NCBI GenBank assembly: GCA_021783235.1 | Contig: JAJXUD010000006.1 | Span: 1 to 64,000, forward strand | Direction of reading: 5' to 3' | DNA: 64,000 nucleotides | Origin: Myxococcales bacterium | GTDB taxonomy: Bacteria > Myxococcota > Myxococcia > Myxococcales > JAKAPL01 | Part shown: piece after piece, positions 34,926 to 44,491 of the stretch | Layout: every line of letters begins with the position of its first letter | How positions within the stretch are numbered: the first letter of the stretch is position 1 | The notes under the pieces: generated by a model | What the model was told of the DNA's origin: nothing | Database searches by the model: none | What the model saw: only the letters and a program-made list of their open reading frames with translations | Position numbers and translations under genes: made by a program

Positions 34926-36508
34926 TGAATCGCCACTCGACGACCGCGCTCTGTCTCGCGGCGCTCTCCGCGGCCACCGGCTGCGCCAAGGGGATGGTCC
35001 GCACCGTTCAGGCGGGCCCGTTGCGCGCCGAGTTCTCAATCGACCCGGACCCGCCGATCGCCGCGGAGAACCGGCTTCTCCTCCGCCTGAGGGACGAACA
35101 GGGGCGGGCGGTCGACGGCGCGAAGCTCGAGCTCGACTACGACATGCCCGCGATGGGGACGATGCCCGAGATGAAGGGACGGGGCGAGAGCCGCGCGCTC
35201 GGGAACGGCCGCTATCGGATCGACTACGAGCTCCCGATGAACGGCGAGTGGAAGGTGACCGTCTCGATCGAGGCTCCGCCCGCGCCACCCGAGCGGATCC
35301 GGCTGAAGCTCTCGCCTCCCCGCGGCGGTTTCGTCGTCGAGGGTGCGGCGGCCGGCCCTCAGGGCGCCGCGCCTGGGACGACCGGCGCGCCGGGGATGGG
35401 AATGCCGGGCTGCGGCGGCTCGGCCATGCCCGGGATGGCGGGCATGCCTTCGCAGCCCTCACCCGCCTCCGCCCCGGCCAAAGGCCTGCTCGACATCCCC
35501 CTCGAGCGGCAGCAGCTCATCGGCGTCACCTACGGGACGGTCGCAGAGCGGCCCCTGTCCGTGAAGATGCGGGCCGCCGGGCGCGTGCAGGTGGACGAGC
35601 GGGAGCTCGCCGACGTGACCCTCCGCTACGAGGTCTACGTCGAGAGCCTCTTCGTCGCCGAGACCGGCAAGCGCGTCGCGCGCGGCCAGCCGCTCCTGCG
35701 CGCCTACAGCCCCGATCTCCTCTCCGCCGAGCGGGAGCTGCTCGACCTCGAGCACGGGCCCGCTCGCGGCGGCGCTGGGGGGCACGGCTCGGCGCTCCTC
35801 GAGGCAGCGCGGGAGCGGCTGCGCTTCTGGGATCTCGGCGCCTCGCAGATCGCCGCGATCGAGCGCGGCGGGAAAGCCGACGGCACGGTCGTCGTCCACG
35901 CCCCGGCGGCCGGCGTGGTCCTCGAGAAGGACGTCGTGGAGGGAACCCACGCGATGCCCGGCATGGTCCTCTACCGGCTCGGCAACCTCGGGCGAATCTG
36001 GATCGAGGCGGCGATGTACGAGTTCGACGCCCCCTTCGTCGCGGTCGGCGAGCCAGCGAGGGCCACTCTTCCCGCGCTCGGTAGCCGCCCCTACGAGGCG
36101 CGCGTCGGCTTCGTCGCCCCCACCCTCGACGAGAAGACGAGGACGCTCGAGGCGCGGCTCGAGGTCGAGAACCCCGACCTCGCCCTCAAACCCGGGATGT
36201 TCGCCGAGGTGGACCTCGAGAGGCCGCTCGGGGTCCGCCTCGCGGTCCCCGACTCGGCCCTGATCCTCTCGGGCGAACGGCGCTACGCCTTCGTCGAGCG
36301 CGGCCCCGGGAAGCTCGAGCCGGTGGAGGTGCGCGTCGGCGCGCTCGCGGGCGGCTGGGACGAGGTGCTCGCCGGCCTCTCCGCCGGCGAGCGCGTCGTC
36401 ACCGGCGGAAACTTTCTCGTCGCGAGCGAGGCCCAGCTGCGCGGCCTCTTCGCGCGCTGGGAGCTCGACGCTCCGGACGCCGGCGGATCCGACGGAGGCG
36501 CGAAGTGA
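34925..36508 (+). CDS. cusB: CusB-type periplasmic adaptor with an N-terminal YtkA-like domain
   Basis: The product is 527 residues. A lipoprotein signal is present (ALSAATGC). Residues 30-115 look like a YtkA/FixH-like beta domain (LLLRLRDEQGRAVDGAKLELDYDMPAMGTMPEMKG), not normal for CusB. Residues 135-165 are a Met/Gly linker (MGMPGCGGSAMPGMAGMP), a plausible Cu/Ag site. The adaptor proper follows, with barrel-sandwich VHAPAAGVVLEKDVVEG, the beta-barrel and the membrane-proximal domain. The gene overlaps cusA by GTGA. Confidence 0.88.
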   Translation: MNRHSTTALCLAALSAATGCAKGMVRTVQAGPLRAEFSIDPDPPIAAENRLLLRLRDEQGRAVDGAKLELDYDMPAMGTMPEMKGRGESRALGNGRYRIDYELPMNGEWKVTVSIEAPPAPPERIRLKLSPPRGGFVVEGAAAGPQGAAPGTTGAPGMGMPGCGGSAMPGMAGMPSQPSPASAPAKGLLDIPLERQQLIGVTYGTVAERPLSVKMRAAGRVQVDERELADVTLRYEVYVESLFVAETGKRVARGQPLLRAYSPDLLSAERELLDLEHGPARGGAGGHGSALLEAARERLRFWDLGASQIAAIERGGKADGTVVVHAPAAGVVLEKDVVEGTHAMPGMVLYRLGNLGRIWIEAAMYEFDAPFVAVGEPARATLPALGSRPYEARVGFVAPTLDEKTRTLEARLEVENPDLALKPGMFAEVDLERPLGVRLAVPDSALILSGERRYAFVERGPGKLEPVEVRVGALAGGWDEVLAGLSAGERVVTGGNFLVASEAQLRGLFARWELDAPDAGGSDGGAK

Positions 36509-39500
36509 TCGCGGGCCTCATCCGCTGGTGCGCCGGCCACCGGCTCGCCACCGTCCTCATCGTCCTCGCCGCCGCGGCGATCGGCGGCTACGCGCTGTCG
36601 CGCACCCCGCTCGACGCCATCCCCGACCTCTCCGACGTGCAGGTGATCATCTACGGCGAATGGATGGGGCAGTCGCCCGACCTCGTCGAGGACCAGGTCA
36701 CCTACCCCATCGTCACCGCGCTCGTCGGCGCGCCGCACGTCAGCGCCGTCCGCGGCCTGTCGATGTTCGGCATGTCGTTCGTGAGCGTGATCTTCGAGGA
36801 CGGCACCGACCTCTACTGGGCGCGGAGTCGCGTCCTCGAGTACCTGCAATCGCTCGGCTCGCGGCTGCCCGAAGGGGTGACCCCGAGGCTGGGCCCCGAC
36901 GCGACGGGCGTCGGCTGGGTCTACGAGTACGCGCTCGTCGACGAGACGGGCCACGTGGACCTCGCCGCGCTCCAGTCGTTGCAGGACTGGGACCTGCGCT
37001 ACGCCCTCCAGTCGCTGCCGGGGGTGGCCGAGGTCGCGAGCGTGGGCGGCTTCGTCAAGGAGTACGAGATCGAGCTCGACCCGGTGAAGCTAGAGGCCTT
37101 CCACGTGCCCCTCCAGAAGGTGGTCGACGCCGTTCGCATGTCCAACGGCGACGTGGGCGGCCGCGTCCTCGAGATCGCGGGCACCGAGCACTACATCCGG
37201 GGGCGCGGCTACGTGAAGAGCCCGGCGGACCTCGAGAAGGTCGTCCTCGGCGCCGAGAACGGCACGCCCATCACCGTCCGCGACGTCGGGACGGTGCGAC
37301 TCGGCCCCGCGCAGCGGCGCGGCCTCGCCGAGTTGGACGGCAAGGGCGAGACCGTGGGCGGGGTCGTCGTGATGCGCACGGGCGAGAACGCGCTCGACGT
37401 CATCCGGCGCGTAAAGGCCCGCCTGCGGGAGATCGAGCCCACCCTGCCGCCCGGAGTGAGGATCGTCCCCACCTACGACCGATCGACCCTCATCGAAGCG
37501 AGCATCCACACCCTCGAGCACACGCTCCTCGAGGAGCTGATCGTCGTCGCGCTCGTGATCCTCCTCTTCCTCTGGCACGCCCGCAGCACGCTCGTGCCGG
37601 TGCTCATGCTGCCCATCGCGGTCCTCCTCGCCTTCATTCCGATGACGGCGATGCACCTCACGGCGAACATCATGTCGCTCGGCGGCATCGCCATCGCCAT
37701 CGGCGCCATGGTGGACGCCGCGATCATCGTCGTCGAGAACGTCCACAAGCGGCTCGACCGATGGGAGAAGACGGGCAAGAAGGAGCCGCGTGGCGAGGTC
37801 GTGACCGAGGCGCTCGTGGAGGTGGGGCGCCCCATCTTCTTCTCGCTCCTCGTCATCACCGTGGCCTTCCTGCCGGTCTTCACGCTCACCGGGACCGAAG
37901 GCCGGCTCTTCCAGCCGCTCGCCTTCACCAAGACCTTCTCGATGGCCTTCGCGGCGATTCTCTCGGTCACCTTGGTCCCCGCCATCGCAGCGATCTTCAT
38001 CCGCGGCCGCATTCGATCCGAGGAGGAGAACCCCGTGAGCCGGCTGCTCGATCGGATCTACGACCCGGTCTGCCGCTTCGCGCTCCGCTTCCGCTGGCCG
38101 CTCCTCGCCCTGGGCGTGCTCGCCGTCGCCACCACCGTACCGGTGGCCCTCCGGCTGGGCAGCGAGTTCATGCCGCCGCTCAACGAGGGGACTCTCCTCT
38201 ACATGCCTGGCGGAGCCGTGCCGGGCCAGAGCGACGACTCGGCCTTCGACACGCTGCAGCGGCAGGACCAGATCCTCATGCGCTTCCCCGAGATCGCCCG
38301 GGTCTTCGGCAAGGCGGGCCGCTTCGACACGCCCACCGACCCGGCGCCCCTCGAGATGTTCGAGACCGTGGTGACCTTGAAGCCCAAGGACGACTGGCCG
38401 AAGGGTGAGAGCTGGGACGATCTCATCGGGAAGCTGGACGCGGCCCTGCAGTTCCCCGGCATGCCGAACGTCTGGTGGATGCCGATCCAGACCCGCACCG
38501 AGATGCTCGCCACCGGCGTCCGCAGCCCGCTCGGCATCCAGGTCCTCGGCCCCGACCTCGCCGGCATCGACCGGCTGTCACGAGAGCTCGAGGCCGCCCT
38601 CGCGAAGGTGCCCGGCACCCGCTCGGCGTTCGCCGAGCGGATCGCCACCGGCGGCCAGTACCTCGACTTCGACGTCGACCGCGATGCGGCCGCCCGCTAC
38701 GGCCTCGAGGCGATGGACGTCGAGGACGCGATCGAGACCGCCATCGGAGGCAAGGTGGTGACGACGACGGTCGAGGGGCGCGAGCGCTACCCCGTCCGCG
38801 TCCGCTACGCCCGCGACTTCCGCTCGACGCTCCCCGACCTCGGGCGCGTCCTCGTCCCGACCCCGAGCGGCGCCCAGGTACCGCTCTCCGAGCTGAGCCG
38901 GCTCCGCTCGCGCCCGGGCCCCTCGATGCTGCGCGACGAGGGCGGCCGGCTCTACTCCTACGTCAACGTCGATACCGCGCGCCCCATCGACGACTACGTG
39001 CGGGACGCCAAGCGGGCCGTGGCCGAGCAGGTGAAGCTGCCCTCCGGCTTTCGGCTCGCCTGGATGGGCCAGTACCTCTACCTCGAGCGAGCCAAGGCCC
39101 GGCTCGCCTTCGTCGTGCCGATCACGCTCCTCGTCATCTTCCTGCTCTTGCTCGCGAACTCCGGCAGCCCCGTCGAGGCGGCGCTCGTCATGCTGGCCGT
39201 GCCCTTCTCGCTCATCGGCGCCTTCTGGCTCCTCTACGCCCTCGGCTACCACCTCTCGGTCGCCGTCTGGGTCGGGATCATCGCGCTTGCGGGCCTCGAC
39301 GCCGAGACCGGCATCGTGATGCTGCTCTACCTGGATCTCGCCTGGAAGGAACGACGACCCAGGAGCCGAGACGAGGCGCGCGAGGCCATCCTTCAGGGCG
39401 CGGTCAAGCGGATCCGGCCCAAGATGATGACGGTCTGCACCATCATCGCCGGCCTGGTGCCCATCCTCTGGTCGCAGGGGGCCGGCGCCGACGTCATGAA

Positions 39501-39681
39501 ACGGATCGCCGCTCCGATGATCGGCGGCGTCGTCACCTCGGCGATCCTCGAACTCGTCCTCTACCCGGCGATCTACCTGGTCTGGAAGGGGCGAGGGCTC
39601 CCTGGCGGACCCGGCGCTGCGCCTACGTCGACCTCGACACCGCGCGCCGCATTCGCTGCGGCAGCGCCCCGGGGTCCCTGA
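36505..39681 (+). CDS. cusA: CusA/CzcA-family heavy-metal RND pump
   Basis: The product is 1058 residues of the HME-RND family. Hallmarks: RTPLDAIPDLSDVQVIIYGE, GQSPDLVEDQVTYPIV, the MPPLNEGTLLYMP block, the TM4 segment GGIAIAIGAMVDAAIIVVEN, and GLDAETGIVMLLYLDLAW. It exports metal cations using proton motive force with CusB/CusC. The Leu/Met-rich pore pattern favours monovalent Cu/Ag, but specificity is inference. The last 59 bp overlap gltB convergently and encode an Ala-rich tail. Confidence 0.93.
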   Translation: MIAGLIRWCAGHRLATVLIVLAAAAIGGYALSRTPLDAIPDLSDVQVIIYGEWMGQSPDLVEDQVTYPIVTALVGAPHVSAVRGLSMFGMSFVSVIFEDGTDLYWARSRVLEYLQSLGSRLPEGVTPRLGPDATGVGWVYEYALVDETGHVDLAALQSLQDWDLRYALQSLPGVAEVASVGGFVKEYEIELDPVKLEAFHVPLQKVVDAVRMSNGDVGGRVLEIAGTEHYIRGRGYVKSPADLEKVVLGAENGTPITVRDVGTVRLGPAQRRGLAELDGKGETVGGVVVMRTGENALDVIRRVKARLREIEPTLPPGVRIVPTYDRSTLIEASIHTLEHTLLEELIVVALVILLFLWHARSTLVPVLMLPIAVLLAFIPMTAMHLTANIMSLGGIAIAIGAMVDAAIIVVENVHKRLDRWEKTGKKEPRGEVVTEALVEVGRPIFFSLLVITVAFLPVFTLTGTEGRLFQPLAFTKTFSMAFAAILSVTLVPAIAAIFIRGRIRSEEENPVSRLLDRIYDPVCRFALRFRWPLLALGVLAVATTVPVALRLGSEFMPPLNEGTLLYMPGGAVPGQSDDSAFDTLQRQDQILMRFPEIARVFGKAGRFDTPTDPAPLEMFETVVTLKPKDDWPKGESWDDLIGKLDAALQFPGMPNVWWMPIQTRTEMLATGVRSPLGIQVLGPDLAGIDRLSRELEAALAKVPGTRSAFAERIATGGQYLDFDVDRDAAARYGLEAMDVEDAIETAIGGKVVTTTVEGRERYPVRVRYARDFRSTLPDLGRVLVPTPSGAQVPLSELSRLRSRPGPSMLRDEGGRLYSYVNVDTARPIDDYVRDAKRAVAEQVKLPSGFRLAWMGQYLYLERAKARLAFVVPITLLVIFLLLLANSGSPVEAALVMLAVPFSLIGAFWLLYALGYHLSVAVWVGIIALAGLDAETGIVMLLYLDLAWKERRPRSRDEAREAILQGAVKRIRPKMMTVCTIIAGLVPILWSQGAGADVMKRIAAPMIGGVVTSAILELVLYPAIYLVWKGRGLPGGPGAAPTSTSTPRAAFAAAAPRGP

Positions 39682-42600
39682 GCAGCTCCCCCGCGACCGC
39701 GGAGCCCGTCGCCTCGAGGTGGGCCGCGAGCAGCCCCCGCAGCCGCTCGATCGCGGGCTCGTCGAACGGCGCCCAACGCGCGTCGACGTGGAGCTTGTCG
39801 TCGAGCCTTCCGTCGTCGAGAAGAAAGATCTCGCCGCCGGTCATCCCCGAGGCCACCACGGAGCTCACCGGGCCGAGCACCGCGCCGACGCCGCCCGTCA
39901 TGTACTCGAAGGCGTACTTCCCCGCCCCCTCGCAGACGAGGGCCGCCGCGGAGTTGCGGACCCCGAACCGCTGCCCGGCCCGCCCCGCGACGAACAGCTC
40001 TCCGCCCGTGGCGCCGTACGCCGCGGCGTTTCCGACGAGGCTGCGGCCCGGATCGCGCGGACACGGCGAGAGGACGGCGATCCGACCGCCGCTCATCACC
40101 TCGCCGACGGTGTCGTTCGCGAACCCGACGAGCCGCAGCGAGAGCCCAGCGACGAGCGCGAAGCCGAGCCCCTGCCCCGCGCAGCCCGTCAGGTCGATCC
40201 GTCCGGGCCTCGAGAGCCGGATCTCGCCGCGGGCGATGGCCCCGGACAGCCGAGCGCCCAGCGAGCGGTCGGCCGTCGTCACCACCGCGCGATGGTCGAG
40301 CCGTCCCGTCTCCCGCGCGATTCGGACGAGCTCGTCCTCGAGCGCCGACGTGGCGCAGTCCCGCCTCGGCGTCCCGGCAGGCGCGGCGATCTCCGCGAGG
40401 TCGACGAGCAGCCCGCTCAGGTCCAGCGCGTCGGCGCGCGGATTCGTCGAGGGAATCTGCTCGAGCAGATCGACTCTGCCCACGAGCTCCGCCGGGGCCC
40501 GAAGCCCCAGCTCCGCGAGCTCGGCCCGCATGCCCTCGGCCACGTTGATCAGGTAGCGCTTCACCGCCAGGCGGGCGTCCGCGAACCGCTCTTCCTCCGC
40601 CGCCACGGGATCGGGTTCGGCGAGCGCGAGGGCCGCCCGCGTCCCGGCGCTCTTCGGCTGCATCAGCTTCCGGGAGTGCGCGTCGTCGCCCGCGGTGATG
40701 CCCGCCGGGCAGTTCCCCTTCGCGCAGCCGCGACAGAAGATGCACTCCTCCGCGATCATGAGCGCGGTGCCGAGCGAGACCTCGTCGGCGCCCAGCGCCA
40801 TGAGCGCGAGGATGTCGGCGGGGGTCTTGAGCCCCCCGTCGGCCCGCAGGCGCACCGCTCGTCGGATGCCGTTCACGACGAGCGCCTGGTGCGCATCGGT
40901 GAGGCCGAGTTCGAGCGGAAGCCCCGCGTGCTCGATCGAGGAGGCCGCCGCGGCGCCCGTGCCGCCCTCGAACCCCGAGATCGCGATGACGTCGGCCCCC
41001 GCCTTCGCGACCCCGACCGCGATGGTCCCGAGCTCGGCCACCGCCGGACACTTCACGCAGATCCTCGCGCTCGGGTTCACGGCGCGCAACGAGTGGACCA
41101 GCTGCGCCAGATCCTCGATCGAGTAGATGTCGTGGTGGGGCGGGGGCGAGATGAGCGTCTGCCCGGGCCGCGTCCTGCGGATGGCCGCGATCTCGGCGGT
41201 CACCTTGTGCGCCGGGAGGTGCCCCCCCTCCCCCGGCTTCGCCCCCTGGCCGATCTTGATCTCGAGCTCGTCGGCGTTGACGAGGTAGGTCGCGTCGACA
41301 CCGAAGCGCGCGCTCGCCACCTGGCGGATGCGCGACCGGCTCTCCTCCCACGGCCCGCCGCGGTTGCGTCGCTCGTCCTCGCCCCCCTCTCCGCAGTTGG
41401 ACATGCCGCCCAGATCGTTGAACGCGGCGGCGATGGCCCTGTGAGCCGTCCGGTGAAGAGCGCCGTGGGACATGGCCGCGCCGCGAAGGTGGCCGCCGAC
41501 GATCGCTCGCGCCTCGACCACCTCCGAGACGGGGAGGCTGCGGCCCGGCTCGACCCGAAAGCGGAGCAGGTCCCGCAGGTAGACGGGTGGGTGGTCCTCG
41601 ACGAGCCGGAGGAAGCGGGTCCAGGCCTCGGGGTTCCCGCGCGCCGCCTCCTGCATCTGCTGCCAGACCTCCTTGCGGTAGACCCCAGGGTCCTCCGGGC
41701 GCCGCGGCTCGCGCCGGGCGGCGCGCGCGTTCAGATCCTCGGCGAGATCCTCGAGATCGACGCCGCCCACGCGCGAGGCGACACCCGGAAGGTAGAACTC
41801 GATCAGGTCCGGCGAGATGCCGACCGCCTCGTAGAGCCGCGAGCCTCGGTACCCGTCGACCGAGCAGATGCCCATCTTGGACATCACGCGGCGCAGCATC
41901 CCCTCGAGCGCCCTCAGAAGGCGCGGCGCGCCGCCGGGGATGGCGAGGTCGTGGGCGGAGGGGCTCGTGCCGACCTGGAGGAGGAGCCAGGGGCAGACCG
42001 CCGTCGCGCCGTTCGCGATGAGGAGGGCGAGGTCGTGCCCCTCGGCCACCTCGCCGGAGTCGGCCACCACCGAACAGGCGCGGCGCAGCCCCTCCTGCCC
42101 GAGCGCGTTGTGCACCGCCGCCACCGCAAGGAGCGCCGGGAGCGGCAGGCGGGCCGGCTCTTCGCGGACCCGCCGATCGGAGATGACGAGCAGCGAGGCG
42201 GCCTTCGATCGGACGGCCTGCACGGCGGCGCGTCCGAGCTCGGAGAGCGTCCGGGTGAGCTCGGCGGCGCTGGCGGGCGCAGCGCAGGTGGCGTCGAGGA
42301 CCCGCGCATCGGGTGGCGTCCCTGGATCCTCGAGCACCGCGAGCTGCTCGGGCGTGAGAATCGGGGAGTCGAGCCACCACTGGGGGTGTACGTCGTAGAC
42401 CGGCAGATCCTCGTGGGGATCCGGCGCGGGCCCGAGGTGCACGCCGAGTTCGAAGGCGCCGCCCTCGCGGATCGGGTCGATCGGCGGGTTCGTCACCACC
42501 GCGACGATCTGCTTGAAGTAGCGCGAGAGCGGCGGACGGGAAGGCGAGAGGACCGCGAGCGGCCGATCGTAGCCCATTCCGACGATGGGCTCCTTGCCCT

Positions 42601-44026
42601 CGGCGGCCATGTAACGGGCCGTCTTCACCCGGTCGCCCGTCCAGCCGAAGAGCGCGAGCAGCCGCTCCGGCGGCGGCGGAGTCGCGTCGGAGTGGAGGTG
42701 GGGGACGCGGCGCAGCTCGCGCTCGGCCAGCTCGTCGGTGTTGAGCCGCGTCGTCGTGGCCACGCGGCGCCTCAGCTCCGGAGGCCTGAAGAGGAGGTTC
42801 GCGCGCGGCTGGAAGGCAACGACTTCGCCGGGATCGAGCTGCCCGGTCTCGGCGATCTCCTCGAAGGGAATGGGCACAGCGCCGATCTCGCTCGCCACGG
42901 CGAAGCGGCCCGAGATCGTCCGCAGCCAGCGCAGGGGGCGCAGGCCCATGCGATCGAGCGCCGCGACCACCATCTCCCCATCCCAGGCGATGAGCCCCGC
43001 CGGCCCCTCCCAGGCTGCGATCGTCCCGAGCGCGCGCTGCACACCGCGCGAGAAGCGCGCCTCCGGGCTGTCCTCGGGCACCAGCTCGCGCCAGGCGGCG
43101 GGCATCAGCCGCAGGAGGGTTTCCGGCAGGGAGACGCCGTGGCTCACGAAGAGCTCGACCGCGCGGTCGAGGTCCGCCGAGTCGCTGCCGAGCTGCATGA
43201 GGACGCCCGAGAGGGAGAGCTCCCGCTCGAGACTGGCAAGCGCGCTCCGGTTCGCCTTGATGGTGTTGATCTCGCCATTGTGGGCGACGAGCCGGAACGG
43301 CTGCGCGAGCGCCCAGTTCGAGAGCGTGTTGGTCGAGTAGCGACGGTGGAAGACGGCCACGTCCGTCACGAGCGCCGGATCGGCGAGATCCGCGTAGTAG
43401 CGGGCGAGCTGGGGCCCGGTGGCCAGGGCCTTGTAGACCACGCTGCGCGGCGAGAAGGAGACCACGGTGATCGCGGGGAGCTGCCGCTCGATCTCCGCCT
43501 TCACCCGGAAGTAGGCCATCGGCAGGTCGCGCGGCGCCACCATCCCCTGGCCGACGAGCAGCTGCCACGGCTCGCGCTGAGAGCCCCGCGCCCGCTCCCC
43601 GAGCGCGGCGGGGGCGACCGGCACACGCCGCCAGCCGAGCGGAGCGAGCCCGTGGCGCCGCAAGAGGCCGTCGATGCGGGCCTGGATCGGCGGCACGTTG
43701 GCCGCCTCGCCCATCGGAAAGAACAGGCATCCGACGCCGAGCGCGTCGCCCTCGGCGAGCCGTTTGCCGTGGCCGACGAAGCGCTCGAAGAACGAGCGGT
43801 GCGCCGTCATCAAGAGGCCGGCGCCGTCGCCAGTGTCGTCGATGGCGCCGCCGCGGTGCTCGACGCAGCCGAGCGCCCGAAGCGCCAGATCGACGATCTC
43901 CCGTGACGGCCCGGCCGGATCCGCGATGGCGCCCACCCCGCAGCCGCCGCGGCCAGCCTGCTCGCGGTGTCGCCGGGCCGCGCGGTCGAGGGCCTCACGG
44001 GCCGGAAGCGCTCGCAGCCGACGCAT
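39623..44026 (-). CDS. gltB: Glutamate synthase large subunit
   Basis: The product is 1467 residues, close to the usual 1500. A short propeptide precedes the nucleophile Cys in GRGGCGVGAIAD (near residue 29). Domains in order: class II glutaminase (to about 400), central domain, FMN-binding synthase domain (PPHHDIYSIEDLAQLVHSLR, GADVIAISGFEGGTGAA) and the GXGXG helix at the C terminus. The 3Fe-4S Cys pattern C-x5-C-x4-C is in CIFCRGCAKGNCPAGI, with an extra Cys. No gltD lies in the window. It is divergent from hsp20-lon. Confidence 0.95.
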   Translation of the reverse strand: MRRLRALPAREALDRAARRHREQAGRGGCGVGAIADPAGPSREIVDLALRALGCVEHRGGAIDDTGDGAGLLMTAHRSFFERFVGHGKRLAEGDALGVGCLFFPMGEAANVPPIQARIDGLLRRHGLAPLGWRRVPVAPAALGERARGSQREPWQLLVGQGMVAPRDLPMAYFRVKAEIERQLPAITVVSFSPRSVVYKALATGPQLARYYADLADPALVTDVAVFHRRYSTNTLSNWALAQPFRLVAHNGEINTIKANRSALASLERELSLSGVLMQLGSDSADLDRAVELFVSHGVSLPETLLRLMPAAWRELVPEDSPEARFSRGVQRALGTIAAWEGPAGLIAWDGEMVVAALDRMGLRPLRWLRTISGRFAVASEIGAVPIPFEEIAETGQLDPGEVVAFQPRANLLFRPPELRRRVATTTRLNTDELAERELRRVPHLHSDATPPPPERLLALFGWTGDRVKTARYMAAEGKEPIVGMGYDRPLAVLSPSRPPLSRYFKQIVAVVTNPPIDPIREGGAFELGVHLGPAPDPHEDLPVYDVHPQWWLDSPILTPEQLAVLEDPGTPPDARVLDATCAAPASAAELTRTLSELGRAAVQAVRSKAASLLVISDRRVREEPARLPLPALLAVAAVHNALGQEGLRRACSVVADSGEVAEGHDLALLIANGATAVCPWLLLQVGTSPSAHDLAIPGGAPRLLRALEGMLRRVMSKMGICSVDGYRGSRLYEAVGISPDLIEFYLPGVASRVGGVDLEDLAEDLNARAARREPRRPEDPGVYRKEVWQQMQEAARGNPEAWTRFLRLVEDHPPVYLRDLLRFRVEPGRSLPVSEVVEARAIVGGHLRGAAMSHGALHRTAHRAIAAAFNDLGGMSNCGEGGEDERRNRGGPWEESRSRIRQVASARFGVDATYLVNADELEIKIGQGAKPGEGGHLPAHKVTAEIAAIRRTRPGQTLISPPPHHDIYSIEDLAQLVHSLRAVNPSARICVKCPAVAELGTIAVGVAKAGADVIAISGFEGGTGAAAASSIEHAGLPLELGLTDAHQALVVNGIRRAVRLRADGGLKTPADILALMALGADEVSLGTALMIAEECIFCRGCAKGNCPAGITAGDDAHSRKLMQPKSAGTRAALALAEPDPVAAEEERFADARLAVKRYLINVAEGMRAELAELGLRAPAELVGRVDLLEQIPSTNPRADALDLSGLLVDLAEIAAPAGTPRRDCATSALEDELVRIARETGRLDHRAVVTTADRSLGARLSGAIARGEIRLSRPGRIDLTGCAGQGLGFALVAGLSLRLVGFANDTVGEVMSGGRIAVLSPCPRDPGRSLVGNAAAYGATGGELFVAGRAGQRFGVRNSAAALVCEGAGKYAFEYMTGGVGAVLGPVSSVVASGMTGGEIFLLDDGRLDDKLHVDARWAPFDEPAIERLRGLLAAHLEATGSAVAGELLRDPGALPQRMRRAVSRST

Positions 44027-44086
44027 CGCGTCAGCATTACCGAAGCCACCCTCCCCGTGTCTATCCTATGGCAGCGGAGGGGGCCC

Positions 44087-44491
44087 TTGAGGTTTCGCCA
44101 GCTGCACATCCGCTACACCGAGATCTCCCGGGGCCCGGGAGCGCTCGGGGATCTACTTGCCGCCCGCTGGCCCGCCACGCTGGCCGAACGGGAGTGGAGG
44201 CCCCGGACCGACCTCTACGAGACCGGCGATGCGTGGACCGTACAGGTCGAGCTCGCCGGAGTGAACGAAGACGATTTCGAGATCCTGCTCTACGAGGACA
44301 CGCTTCTGGTCCGGGGCAGCCGGCGCGGGGTGATCCCGCCGAGCGAGGTTCGCTTCCACGTCGCCGAGATCCGTTACGGCCCCTTCCAGCTGGAGATGCC
44401 CTTGCCCTTCCACTCGCGCACCGAGGAGGCGACCGCCCGCTACGACCGCGGCTTTCTGTTCGTGACCCTCCCCAAGGGAGCCACCGCGTGA
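44087..44491 (+). CDS. Hsp20/alpha-crystallin small heat-shock protein
   Basis: The product is 134 residues if started at the TTG at 44087, which follows GGAGGGGG; the open frame extends upstream but would overlap the gltB start. The alpha-crystallin domain spans about 35-125: RPRTDLYETGDAWTVQVELAGVNEDDFEILL, LLVRGSRR and the C-terminal RYDRGFLFVTLPKG. It holds unfolded proteins. Its stop overlaps the lon GTG, so chaperone and protease are translated together. Confidence 0.88.
   Translation: MRFRQLHIRYTEISRGPGALGDLLAARWPATLAEREWRPRTDLYETGDAWTVQVELAGVNEDDFEILLYEDTLLVRGSRRGVIPPSEVRFHVAEIRYGPFQLEMPLPFHSRTEEATARYDRGFLFVTLPKGATA

Noticed and set aside
44027-44086. Sigma-32 heat-shock promoter for hsp20-lon
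   Set aside because: CCCCGTGT near 44053 resembles a -10 element, but no CTTGAA-like -35 lies 13-15 bp upstream.
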